A model generated the notes under the pieces. It saw nothing but the letters and a program-made list of their open reading frames with translations, had not been told where the DNA came from and searched no databases. Shown here one piece after another: positions 33,851 to 43,040 of a DNA stretch of 64,000 bases. This stretch comes from Desulfamplus sp964425195 (lineage in GTDB: Bacteria > Desulfobacterota > Desulfobacteria > Desulfobacterales > Desulfobacteraceae). The translations under genes were made by a program, and so were the position numbers. Location: contig CAYRLG010000011.1 in NCBI GenBank assembly GCA_964425195.1, positions 47,396-111,395 on the forward strand, in the 5' to 3' direction. Position 1 is the stretch's first letter; each line of letters starts with the position of its first letter.

Positions 33851-35386
33851 TTAAAGCAATTGCTTAATAATTGGAAGCTGGTTATCTACAAAAATATTAG
33901 CTTGCTCGGTAAGTTCTGATAAGTTATCTTTTGGTTCTTCCAATACTTTCCCATCTTTTATCATACGTTGATTCTGGGACGAGAGAATATTCCACGCAAA
34001 AGCAGCCCATTCATCTGGATGTTTTTTACCGTTGTTTATAGCAAGCATAAAAAGTTGTTGAAATCGCCCAACTGAAATACCCCCTCCAGTGATAGGGCTT
34101 GCTAAGAAACTCATCTCTGCCGTGAATCGAGATTTGTTAATAATATAGTTATTAAATCGTTCTGTGTGTTTCTTTGCAGCTTTTACTGCGGATGTTTCTT
34201 GAGCTGGCTGAATGGCACCATTACCCATTAGAACTGTAACTGCTTGAATAACTTGCGCATACTGAACTCCTTTTTCTCTTACCGCCTGTTCGATTTGTCC
34301 AATAGATTTAGGTTGATAGCTGGATAGCACATCAATAACAGGTCGATATACAGCTTCCTGCATAGTTGCTTCTCCCATAGCACCTGTAACTTTCAATGAA
34401 ATATCTGCTTTTGGACGTACCAACACCACCTTCTGCTCTCTAAATTTTTCTGCCTGCTCAAGTGGAAATAGACGGCGAGCACCTTTTACCCAATAGTCAC
34501 GACGAAATTGTTGATTAACACAGAAATCTCTTACCATTTCTCTAAATATCTGATCTGGAATCTGTTGAAGTAATGCAATCTGTTCCCCTGAAAGATTTAA
34601 AGCATCCACATGATCTATAAAGTGTGCTGAACAGGCATAAGTCATCTTCGCAGGACTCAGCCAATCAGCCATCCGATCCACAGACATAGGATTCCAATCT
34701 TTATTAAAATATTCGTGAGCAAGATAGTTCCGGTTTTGCTCTTTCATTTTTTTTAGTCTCTCTGCTACTTGTGGAAAAACTCTTGAATAAAGTGGGTTGG
34801 TAGCAATAAGTTTTTCAGCAAATGTAAGAGACTCCTCTACCCTTCTGATACTTCCATGACCTTTTGCAGACATGACTTCAGCATGTCTTACAAATAGGTC
34901 ACGCAATGGTATAAGAGCAGCCCATCCTGGTTGGGTGTTATAACTTATATAAAACACTCCACCCACTTTGAGTTTACGTCTCAGAAAATCTACAATTATT
35001 GCTCTATTTTCATCAGATATCCAACTCCATATCCCATGAAGACCAATAAAATCAAAATCAGGCAGATTTTTACGACTACAGAATTCGGCAAACGAGAGAT
35101 CGTTAAGATTTGCTTCCGCTCCTGATACAGTTGACAGCTCTTTAGCAAAACCAGCTTGTAGCGGATTAAAGTCTGTACCATACCATTGCCAAGTAGATGC
35201 AGAGGCTGCTGCATGAATATTTATACTCATACCTTGTCCAAAACCAAGTTCACATGCAGCACCAGCATTAGGAAAGACATATCCAGCATTTAAAAATGCT
35301 AAAGGGATTCTTAATGGATTTAATTCTGTGTAATAACCAAATGTGTAACCGATATCCGTAACATAACCAGCCGTCCAATCAGACAT
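33851..35386 (-). CDS. SAM-dependent methyltransferase with regulatory domain
   Basis: 511-residue protein. The N-terminal class I methyltransferase domain (about 1-215) has the SAM-binding glycine loop ACELGFGQGMSINIHAA, then WQWYGTDFNPLQ and DFDFIGLHGIWSWIS. The middle (about 215-300) resembles the methyltransferase regulatory domain family (PF10119), with YLAHEYFNKDWNPMSVDRMADWL. The remaining C-terminal part (about 330-511) carries a winged-helix-like segment I cannot name. The ATG follows AAGGAAA. It is the last gene of a reverse-strand run with recX 66 bp upstream. The substrate is unknown; related proteins are often found near polysaccharide or lipid genes. Confidence 0.85.
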   Translation of the reverse strand: MSDWTAGYVTDIGYTFGYYTELNPLRIPLAFLNAGYVFPNAGAACELGFGQGMSINIHAAASASTWQWYGTDFNPLQAGFAKELSTVSGAEANLNDLSFAEFCSRKNLPDFDFIGLHGIWSWISDENRAIIVDFLRRKLKVGGVFYISYNTQPGWAALIPLRDLFVRHAEVMSAKGHGSIRRVEESLTFAEKLIATNPLYSRVFPQVAERLKKMKEQNRNYLAHEYFNKDWNPMSVDRMADWLSPAKMTYACSAHFIDHVDALNLSGEQIALLQQIPDQIFREMVRDFCVNQQFRRDYWVKGARRLFPLEQAEKFREQKVVLVRPKADISLKVTGAMGEATMQEAVYRPVIDVLSSYQPKSIGQIEQAVREKGVQYAQVIQAVTVLMGNGAIQPAQETSAVKAAKKHTERFNNYIINKSRFTAEMSFLASPITGGGISVGRFQQLFMLAINNGKKHPDEWAAFAWNILSSQNQRMIKDGKVLEEPKDNLSELTEQANIFVDNQLPIIKQLL

Positions 35387-35452
35387 AAATAAATTTCCTT
35401 AACTCTTCAAAGAAGTTGAAATCCAGTGAGGAGAATCCTCAAGTAGTAGTTG

Positions 35453-35923
35453 TTATATACATGACTCTTCAGATAACAGCCTATTAAAGGTGGATATACA
35501 CACCTCATAGCTAAAACCTCTGTTTCTGAGATAGTTCATGACTTTCTTTTTTAACTTTTCTTTATCATAATCCAGCCACAGCTTCATCTTTAATTTAACC
35601 GCAAAGAGAGCTTGTTCGTATTCATCTATATCAATTAGAGAAAAATTTATTATATCAGCATCAATCCCCTTTTTTTTCAATTCAAATGCAAGGGCAAATT
35701 TTGATTTTGGCTTAAATCTTTCTCTTTGCTTCACAAATATCGAGGCAAACTCATGATCATTCAGAAGATTTTCATGTTCAAGTGTTGTAATGGTGGATTT
35801 AACAAGCTCTTCATCAAACCCTTTTTTTATAAGATAGACTTTTACTTCATACACACTTCTTGCCCGTGGCGCCAAATATCTTATAGCTGACTGATATGCT
35901 TTTAAACGATCTTTGTCGTTCAT
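35453..35923 (-). CDS. recX: Regulatory protein RecX
   Basis: 156 residues. RecX caps and inhibits RecA filaments. It has three-helix repeats: YLAPRARSVYEVKVYLIKKG at the start, LNDHEFASIFVKQRERFKPKSKFALAFELKKKGI in the middle, and KKKVMNYLRNRGFSYEVC at the end. The ATG overlaps the stop of the thioesterase gene by four bases (ATGA), so it is translationally coupled. recX normally follows recA, and its place after a thioesterase gene is unusual. recA is not in the window. Confidence 0.9.
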   Translation of the reverse strand: MNDKDRLKAYQSAIRYLAPRARSVYEVKVYLIKKGFDEELVKSTITTLEHENLLNDHEFASIFVKQRERFKPKSKFALAFELKKKGIDADIINFSLIDIDEYEQALFAVKLKMKLWLDYDKEKLKKKVMNYLRNRGFSYEVCISTFNRLLSEESCI

Positions 35924-36906
35924 ATATTATCAACTCCATCTGAACTATGAACTGCATCTCTATCATCTCTTTTTGTTGAGAGAGGAGTTACTCTTTTAGG
36001 TAGATTACTCCATTGGATATTTAGTCTCGCAAGCTCTACTTGATCTTGCTGCCTAATAATTGAGTGTAATGTCAACAGAGTTCCTGTATTCTCTCTTATT
36101 TCTGTGTGAGATACAATAATATCGCCATACAATGACTCTTTATTAAAAATAACATCAATAGTGGCGGGAGAAAAATTAGATAAAACTCTTTCTGGCACAG
36201 TCTCCACACCCCACTCAACAAATATAGCATTATTCACATGTCCATTTAGATCGAGGTCGTGCATTCTTACTTTAAAAGGCAATTGATAGTGAATGATCTC
36301 AGGTTTTATAATCTCTGGAAAATATGATTCTACTCCTTTATTAATTTGGTCTGAGGAGTCTTGTTCTAAGAGAAACTCAACAGAATTATCTTTTTGGACT
36401 TCATGGCTTGTCAACATCTCTTTATCCATAAACTTGCTAAGTCGAACAGGTTTACCATTTTTTCTGTTAACCATAACCCAGCAAACTTTAGCATTTACAA
36501 TTTCATATTTTTCTCTTTTAGCTAAGCATTTTTGAGTGTATTTTATTATATTCAAAGCACGTATTTCATAAAGATTTTTGCATGAAAATCTGTGCGTTTT
36601 AATGGTTACTTTGTCATTCCAATTAGGATGATTTTTAATCTCAATATGGTAACGAAAAATAACCCAACTCAGATTTTCTTTTGCTAAATCAAACCCTGAA
36701 ACTCCCATAAGGTCTGCATGTTCTGATGCAGCGTCTTGCAAAAAGTTCATAATGCTAACAATTTTGAGAGTTCCTTGTTTGCCTATAGTTGAATATCCAA
36801 TTGTAGCTTTTTTTTCATAAATAGGCAATTTGAACTTGTCTGTGTTGCTAAATTCTCTTTTTTGCACAGCGTCTTCTATTTTCATATTTTTCACAAAGAT
36901 AACCAT
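35920..36906 (-). CDS. Acyl-ACP thioesterase (FatA-like)
   Basis: Releases free fatty acids from acyl carrier protein. It has 328 residues with two hot-dog repeats, as in the FatA/FatB family. Repeat 1 (about 25-175) has IMNFLQDAASEHADLMG and LSWVIFRYHIEIKNHP. Repeat 2 (about 205-310) has KVRMHDLDLNGHVNNAIFVEWG, carrying the catalytic Asn-His region. The start at 36906 lacks a clear ribosome binding site, and an internal ATG 21 bases later is an alternative. It is followed by recX with an ATGA overlap and lies 50 bp after the Maf gene. Confidence 0.9.
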   Translation of the reverse strand: MVIFVKNMKIEDAVQKREFSNTDKFKLPIYEKKATIGYSTIGKQGTLKIVSIMNFLQDAASEHADLMGVSGFDLAKENLSWVIFRYHIEIKNHPNWNDKVTIKTHRFSCKNLYEIRALNIIKYTQKCLAKREKYEIVNAKVCWVMVNRKNGKPVRLSKFMDKEMLTSHEVQKDNSVEFLLEQDSSDQINKGVESYFPEIIKPEIIHYQLPFKVRMHDLDLNGHVNNAIFVEWGVETVPERVLSNFSPATIDVIFNKESLYGDIIVSHTEIRENTGTLLTLHSIIRQQDQVELARLNIQWSNLPKRVTPLSTKRDDRDAVHSSDGVDNI

Positions 36907-36956
36907 AATCAGGAATTTTTTTCTTGTTAAATTCTTGTTAAAGAATACAACATGGA

Positions 36957-39900
36957 CTATTTCAGTACATTCTCTATCAATTGCAAGTTGTGAGTCGCAA
37001 TATCGTGTGAAGGCTCTTTTTCAATTACAGCAAGGTAGGCAGCTTTAGCTGCTTCAAATTGGTTACTATTTAAATAACAATCTCCTAATTTTCTTAAGAC
37101 ATCAATTCTATCTGGAATTGCAAGAAAACATTTTTCATAAGCAATAGCGGCTGATGCATAGTCTTGCTGTAAAAAAAGAGTATCGCCGAGCTCTTCCCAT
37201 AAAACAGCTTCTGATGGATCAAGTTCAACTGCTTTTATAAGCTCTTCAATACCTTTATCATAATTCCCAGATTCAATATTAATCCGTGCGGAAAGAGCGA
37301 GTAGATTTGAATTATAAGGGTATTTTTGTATAGAATTGTTCAAAAAAATGTTTAATTCTTGAGATTGCTCTTTATCATATAATTTTTTTGCGATATCATA
37401 ATACTGATATTCTGTTCCGTATTTTAATGTTTGACACATGTCTTTAAATAATGTTGCTTCTTGAATAGCTTTGATATTAACCTCATCTTTAGCAACCCAA
37501 CGCAGCCCTATACTATGTATACATTCATCCCACTTTTCTTTAGCTAAATCTATACAGGTAAATGTATTAGATAACTCTTTTTTATTAAAGAAGACTCTTG
37601 CCATACAGTAATACCATTCAGGTGTCTCCTTTTGAACTGCGGCACTAAGTGATAAGCATTGTTCTGATTCTTCAAATTTACTATTCTCAATACTTTTAAT
37701 TATATAAGCTATACATTCATTCCAAAAAACATCTTTTAAGTTTCTAAAGAATTCGTAATTATCCCAAAGTATATATGCTCTTTGTAACCGCTTAATAATT
37801 ATTGGATATCCTTGTCCAGGCTCTCCTCCAAATCCCCATGATAACCAATAACGAGCCAACTTTTTCCTATGTTCAATAATTTCATCTTTAAGCTTTGGCT
37901 CTCTTTTTTCCGCATCCTCCCATAATTTAAAAGCTGCATCAAAGTCAAGGCAATGGGCAGCAGCAAGACCCATAAGTACCTTTGCTCGACCGATAAGATA
38001 GGCATTAGGAAACATCTCTATAAATTTGTTAAGTATGTTTTTTGATCGTATAAAAGCGTCATTATTTAAATAAAACTCTGCAAATTCAATTAGTTGATTT
38101 TCTGTGATTGTATTGAGTACCATTGTTTTTAGGTATTTATTCTCAGTTTCTAAAAAAATAACAAGCTCACCCACAAGTTTAATAAATTCTTCCAAACCAT
38201 ATTTATGTGCATTCATGTGAAGAACAACATTGGCGTTCTCTTTTTCTACGCTGCCAATATAATTTGATTTGGCAGATTCTGATTCTACAATATTAGCACT
38301 ATTTGCCTCCATGATTCGTTTTGCAGCCAACTCTTCCATCTGAAGAAATGGTTTATATTTGGAATAAAGCTTTTTAATTTTTTGCTTACTTGCTTGAATA
38401 CTTGAAGGAAGTTCTGAGAAATTATTCACTCTACTCAATTTATGTGATTTACTTTGCAAAATATTGGATACTTTAGCCGTCTCATTTAATATCTTGTTAA
38501 CTTGATTAAGGACTTTTTTTGCATCAGCAATGACATGTTTAGCATTATAAATAAATTTACTTATAATATTTTTAGAACTACTATTTAAACAGCTATTAAC
38601 AATATCTTCTGTTGAAAAAGGTAAATTAAGATAAGTTTCAATAACAGACTCTAAGCTCTGAACAGAGCTTCCTTCTATGTGAGCTCCCGCTGCTGTAGAG
38701 TTAATATAGGTTCGTTTATAATTTTTTAATATCTGCTCAAAGTTTATTTTAAATTCAAGAAAAGTGTTATTTGTAGCAACTGGTTTTCCATCAATACCTT
38801 TAATAGTCAAAGAGTCAAGTGTAAAGTAATATCCTCCAGCTAAAACAGCACCTTGCACATGATCAATTTCTGTAGAGGTCAAAGCAAAGTCATGTCCTAC
38901 AAAAATGATAGGATCCGCTTCAATCATCTGGGCAAAACTTAAAGATAGCATTGCCACAGAGCCTACTGGAGGCATTTTATATTTTGCGTCCATGCCCTCC
39001 ATTATCCAAGTTTGTGCATCATTTTCCTGAAAGCTAAAAAAGAGATGTTTTAACTCAAGACGTTTAGGGGTAAGATGTGAAGAGGTTATGTTGGCTACAA
39101 GATAAAAATCCTGATTTTTAATAATATCTGGAGAGAGTTTTTCAGAATTTATATCCTGATAATCTAAAGTTGTAACAAAATCTGGTTTTATTCCATTATT
39201 CAAAAGTGGTACAACTGCTGAATCTAATGCAATGATAATACACCTTCCAACTGCTTTTCTTAAAGATTCAAAACTTTGACCAAGAGATGGACCAGCAGAA
39301 ACTAATATAGCCGGTCTGTTCTTAAACGCACCTTTTAAAACATCAACAGCAGTTGACTCTCTTAAAAGTTTTAAGTTGATAACTCTATTTTTAAACAACT
39401 GTTCACCAAACCTCGTCATAACACCAAGACCAGCAATGGCTCTTTCGGCAAATGTACGAGCCATCTGCTTAGTATTGTTATACAGTTCTGGCTTCCAATC
39501 AAATAACGCAAGATAATCACTGAAAAGAAAGTCTGTTTCAATATTTTTTTTTGAGCAGATATCGAAAAATTTATTCCAATCAATATCTCCAGCAAAGATA
39601 AAAACTTTATCTGATAAAATAAGAGAATGCAAATCAACATATTTTAATGCGATACAAAACATATCAAAAGAGGGTTCTAAAATAATAAGTCTGAAGACAT
39701 CAGTTCGTTTTTTTAATGCTACTATCTGTGCATATCCAAGTCCCATACCAGTAAAGATACAGATTGTTTGAGATAAGTTCTCTTGGTTTCTTAATATTGG
39801 TAAGGTAGCCTCAACCTGTTTTATAGGATCGTCAGTGTTATAAGTATAAGTATAACTCTTTCCTGGCTCACGAAAACGAAACGTAGGGAAATTGGTATTT

Positions 39901-40013
39901 GTAGGGACTATTTCGCCGATATCTTCTTCAGAAGAGTAGTTGATAACTTTATGGTAAAGTGCCTCATCTGTTTGTTTTAATGCCTCTATATTTGAATTCC
40001 AGTAATCTTTCAA
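36957..40013 (-). CDS. Maf / DUF115 glycosyltransferase-like protein with TPR tail
   Basis: 1018 residues. The central DUF115 (MptE-like) domain, about 210-440, has ILVSAGPSLGQSFESLRKAVG, NNGIKPDFVTTLDYQD and FVGHDFALTSTEIDHVQG. These are typical of motility-associated factors that add nonulosonic acids to flagellin in Campylobacter, Aeromonas and others. The C-terminal region (about 640-1010) is helical with TPR repeats, such as VLWEELGDTLFLQQDYASAAIAYEKCF and VLRKLGDCYLNSNQFEAAKAAYLAV. The start is TTG at 40013, after GGAGAGGGG. Gene order, kinase-Maf-thioesterase-recX, suggests a common transcript. A role in modifying the flagellin at 6.8-9.2 kb is inferred, not shown. Confidence 0.87.
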   Translation of the reverse strand: MKDYWNSNIEALKQTDEALYHKVINYSSEEDIGEIVPTNTNFPTFRFREPGKSYTYTYNTDDPIKQVEATLPILRNQENLSQTICIFTGMGLGYAQIVALKKRTDVFRLIILEPSFDMFCIALKYVDLHSLILSDKVFIFAGDIDWNKFFDICSKKNIETDFLFSDYLALFDWKPELYNNTKQMARTFAERAIAGLGVMTRFGEQLFKNRVINLKLLRESTAVDVLKGAFKNRPAILVSAGPSLGQSFESLRKAVGRCIIIALDSAVVPLLNNGIKPDFVTTLDYQDINSEKLSPDIIKNQDFYLVANITSSHLTPKRLELKHLFFSFQENDAQTWIMEGMDAKYKMPPVGSVAMLSLSFAQMIEADPIIFVGHDFALTSTEIDHVQGAVLAGGYYFTLDSLTIKGIDGKPVATNNTFLEFKINFEQILKNYKRTYINSTAAGAHIEGSSVQSLESVIETYLNLPFSTEDIVNSCLNSSSKNIISKFIYNAKHVIADAKKVLNQVNKILNETAKVSNILQSKSHKLSRVNNFSELPSSIQASKQKIKKLYSKYKPFLQMEELAAKRIMEANSANIVESESAKSNYIGSVEKENANVVLHMNAHKYGLEEFIKLVGELVIFLETENKYLKTMVLNTITENQLIEFAEFYLNNDAFIRSKNILNKFIEMFPNAYLIGRAKVLMGLAAAHCLDFDAAFKLWEDAEKREPKLKDEIIEHRKKLARYWLSWGFGGEPGQGYPIIIKRLQRAYILWDNYEFFRNLKDVFWNECIAYIIKSIENSKFEESEQCLSLSAAVQKETPEWYYCMARVFFNKKELSNTFTCIDLAKEKWDECIHSIGLRWVAKDEVNIKAIQEATLFKDMCQTLKYGTEYQYYDIAKKLYDKEQSQELNIFLNNSIQKYPYNSNLLALSARINIESGNYDKGIEELIKAVELDPSEAVLWEELGDTLFLQQDYASAAIAYEKCFLAIPDRIDVLRKLGDCYLNSNQFEAAKAAYLAVIEKEPSHDIATHNLQLIENVLK

Positions 40014-40053
40014 TACCCCTCTCCTTAAATCTATTTATCTTTTGTTATTCTAT

Positions 40054-42258
40054 TTAGTTTCTGGTATTAATAGCAAGTTTACATATAATTTTAGTACCTT
40101 TATTAGGAGCAGAAAATATATTAAGCGTGCCTCCGGCTAAAGTTGCCCGCTCTTTCATTCCTGTAAGCCCTAAACCGTGATACTCTTTATTACCCTCAGA
40201 TGAGAAGCCACAACCATTATCTTCAACAGTTAAAATTAGGTAGCCATTACGATTTGGAGAAAGTTCAACTAAGTCTGCAGAGAGATCAACAGAAATTTCA
40301 CTTGCATTGGAATGTTTCAGTGCGTTTGTAAGAGCTTCTTGAACAATCCTGTAAAGAGCTGTTGCAACAGTGTCATCAATTTCAGGTATTTCAGCATGAC
40401 GAAACAGAAACCAAACATCCGATCTTTTCTCAAAATCACGAATAAGAGACTCTAAAGCATCTACAAGACCTAAGTCATCAAGCAGTCCGGGTCTTAACCT
40501 AAAAGCCATAGCTCTGACATCTGCTATAGTATCATCAATCAGAGAACATATACGACTTGCTCTTTCTGCTGCATTTGAATCAAGAGGTTCAAGATATTTT
40601 GCAAGCCATACGCTATCCATTTTCAGAGCAGTAAGTATTTGCCCAAGATGGTCGTGAAGTTCTCTTGCAACAGCTCTGCGTTCATTTTCATGGGTTGCCA
40701 TTATGTTCCCAGAAAGTTTTCTTAACTGATTTTGCACCTGCTTTAATTCTTGTGTTCTCTTATCAACCTGTTGTTCAAGATCAAGAGAGTAACGGGAGAG
40801 CCTCTCTCTTGCAAGTTCTAAATCATGCTGAGCTTGATTTTTTTCTGTAACATCTACACTTACAGCAAGAGACCTTACAACTTTTCCCTCCTCATCACGA
40901 ACACCATAACATGAGAGAAGAATTTCAATCTCTTCGCCATTCTTTTTCAAATATGTATATGGAACATCTTTACAAAAACCAGTTTTAAAAAAATAGGGGA
41001 AAATAACTTCTTCAGCATATTGTTTCGATGCCTTGCTGTAAAAATCTGTTAGAGTTTTTCCAACTACCTCTTCTCTTGTATAACCCATTTTTTCAAGCCA
41101 AAAATCACTTACGCCTATGATCTTCCCTTTTTTATCAATAGAGTGGAGCATAATAGGAGTCTTATGGTAGATATCTCTATAACGCGCCTCACTTAAGCGT
41201 AAGTCGTTTTCTGCTCTTTTTCTTTTTGATATCTCTTCAATAGCTTTTTTATAAAGGATAAATACAGAAATCCCAATAAATATAGAGATAATAAGGATAA
41301 CCTGACCTATTATTCTAATAAATGGTTGGGCAAGCTCTTTTGAAATCTCTTTAAGGCTTCTTAGATGAATAATTTTCCAGCCAGGATAACCATCAAGTTC
41401 CATTTGCGAATAGAGATATTTCTCTCTTTTTTGATCAATAACATAACTATCTTTGAATGGTGAAATACCTGACCAATTCCAACAAATTTCTCCAAACTGT
41501 CGTGTTTCATTAATCTTTTGAATCTCTTTTTTATTAAGTTGCCAAAGTAGCTTTAACTTTAGTTCTTGACGATTAGAGATAAATATTACACCATTTGGAT
41601 CTGTAACAAGTAAGATCCCTTCTGAACCTGCAAATAACTTTGACTCAATTAGCTCTACAGAAGATTTAATAACAGCAACACCTATAACAATATTACTATT
41701 TTGAGAGTTATAAATTGGATGGCTATAATAAACTCCTCTTTTGTTTGAGGTAGTTCCTAACGCAAGGTATATAAATGGTCTGCCAGCTACAGCCTCCATA
41801 AAGTATGGTCTAAACGCAAAATTTTTTCCAACAAAACTATTAGGGTCATTTCTATTGCTTGATGCTATAGTATCTCCTCGATTATTCATAAGATAACAGA
41901 CCTCAATATTAAGAGAGTCTGCAAAATTGTCGAGAATTGAGTTTAAATTATTAAGTGTATATGAACTTGTAATATGGTCTGTAATTGTTAAACCTACTCT
42001 ATTTTGTACAGTATTAAAATTAGGCATTTGTATTGCTTGCTCTAACTCTTTTAACCCTGAAAGTGCTTTGACAGGTTTAACATGTTCGGAAATAGATGCG
42101 GTTAACTGCCTGTTAAAGAGTTCAAGCCTTCTATTTGCCTGATTTTCTGCATGCTGAAATGCTGCCTGTTTTAGAGCGTGGTAATAAAGTCCTCCTCCAG
42201 CAGATGCAGAAAGAACTGCAAGAATTGCCAGAACCAATACAATTATTCTTAATTTCAT
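40054..42258 (-). CDS. NarL-type sensor histidine kinase with periplasmic sensor and PAS
   Basis: 734 residues. TM1 is about 5-27. A periplasmic Cache-like sensor (about 30-310) has AFRPYFMEAVAGRPFIYLALG and RGVYYSHPIYN, as in dicarboxylate-sensor types. TM2 is about 315-340. A PAS domain follows (about 355-475; YTREEVVGKTLTDFYSKA), then a coiled coil and HisKA_3 with the phosphoacceptor His in RAVARELHDHLGQILTALKMD. The HATPase has IVQEALTNALKHSNA and VEDNGCGF. A NarL/FixJ response regulator is expected as partner but none adjoins. It opens the reverse run leading to the Maf protein, 40 bp away. Confidence 0.93.
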   Translation of the reverse strand: MKLRIIVLVLAILAVLSASAGGGLYYHALKQAAFQHAENQANRRLELFNRQLTASISEHVKPVKALSGLKELEQAIQMPNFNTVQNRVGLTITDHITSSYTLNNLNSILDNFADSLNIEVCYLMNNRGDTIASSNRNDPNSFVGKNFAFRPYFMEAVAGRPFIYLALGTTSNKRGVYYSHPIYNSQNSNIVIGVAVIKSSVELIESKLFAGSEGILLVTDPNGVIFISNRQELKLKLLWQLNKKEIQKINETRQFGEICWNWSGISPFKDSYVIDQKREKYLYSQMELDGYPGWKIIHLRSLKEISKELAQPFIRIIGQVILIISIFIGISVFILYKKAIEEISKRKRAENDLRLSEARYRDIYHKTPIMLHSIDKKGKIIGVSDFWLEKMGYTREEVVGKTLTDFYSKASKQYAEEVIFPYFFKTGFCKDVPYTYLKKNGEEIEILLSCYGVRDEEGKVVRSLAVSVDVTEKNQAQHDLELARERLSRYSLDLEQQVDKRTQELKQVQNQLRKLSGNIMATHENERRAVARELHDHLGQILTALKMDSVWLAKYLEPLDSNAAERASRICSLIDDTIADVRAMAFRLRPGLLDDLGLVDALESLIRDFEKRSDVWFLFRHAEIPEIDDTVATALYRIVQEALTNALKHSNASEISVDLSADLVELSPNRNGYLILTVEDNGCGFSSEGNKEYHGLGLTGMKERATLAGGTLNIFSAPNKGTKIICKLAINTRN

Positions 42259-42646
42259 ATTATTATTCTTTCCAAATTTATCTATAATATAGTTTTGTGA
42301 AATACAAAAATAGTGCTTATTGTGGATCGAGTTAACCCCTATTTTTTATCCATTGTAAAATAGGGTTTGTCAATAGTTGAAAGTAAAAAGGATTAGTATT
42401 ATTTTATAACTACTGTAATATTATTTTTTTGATTAAAAAAATACTTGATTTATTATTTGTTAAGTAATAAGCTAATCGTAATTAGTCAAACTAAGTACGC
42501 TATCAAGTCTATTTTTTGCTTGATGCAAGCTAAGAGTGGCTTTTAAGTAAGGTTTCGTTCTAAAGGGAAGATCCATTTGTGAAAGTGGCAAGAACCTTGA
42601 GTTTGGAACTATATTATCTATTTTTTAATTTAAGGAGATTGTCAGC
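42259..42646. other. 388-bp divergent intergenic region upstream of sensor kinase and csp
   Basis: Very AT-rich. It holds an inverted repeat CCCTATTTT/AAAATAGGG (42337-42345 with 42357-42365). Nearer the csp gene is a probable long leader, with a small hairpin GCTTG-ATG-CAAGC (42538-42550 region). A long structured 5' leader is usual for cold-shock genes. I cannot place a promoter with confidence. Confidence 0.4.
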
Positions 42647-42847
42647 ATGGCAGATGGTATTGTAAAATGGTTTAACGATTCAAAAGGTTTTGGTTTTATT
42701 GAGCAAGCAAATGGACCAGATGTATTTGTTCACCATACAGGTATAAATGCAACCGGTTTTAAATCACTAAATGAGGGTGACAGAGTTAAGTTTGATATTG
42801 AGCAGGGTCAGAAAGGTCCTGCAGCAGTAAATGTTACTGTTCAATAA
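42647..42847 (+). CDS. Cold-shock domain protein
   Basis: 66 residues, a single OB-fold cold-shock domain that binds single-stranded RNA and DNA as a chaperone. The RNP1 motif is KGFGFIEQ and RNP2 is VFVHHTGI, with DGIVKWFNDS at the start. It binds nucleic acid through these aromatic residues. The ATG follows AAGGAG. A strong terminator follows at 42921, so the gene is monocistronic. The RNP2 has HHTGI where CspA has HFSAI. Confidence 0.96.
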   Translation: MADGIVKWFNDSKGFGFIEQANGPDVFVHHTGINATGFKSLNEGDRVKFDIEQGQKGPAAVNVTVQ

Positions 42848-42920
42848 TAAAAAATATTCTATGATGATGTTAGAATTTATAAAATAATTTATAACATCAC
42901 TACAAATATATAATCAAATT

Positions 42921-42962
42921 AAAAGCACCTCTGATTTTTATTAATCAGAGGTGCTTTTTTTA
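42921..42962 (+). terminator. Rho-independent terminator of csp
   Basis: A 16-bp perfect stem (42921-42936 with 42943-42958) with a 6-base loop, ending in TTTTTTTT. It is the strongest terminator in the window. Confidence 0.96.
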
Positions 42963-43040
42963 TTTATACTTTGGAGATGTCATGTTAAATATCAACATTT
43001 ATCATATCAACTTAAAATACAAATACTAAAAAGAGAGCCA

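Noticed and set aside
42951..43040. Upstream extension of the YlqF-type GTPase
   Set aside because: It runs through the csp terminator and lacks a ribosome binding site; MTIQWFPGHM at 43041 is the family-typical start.
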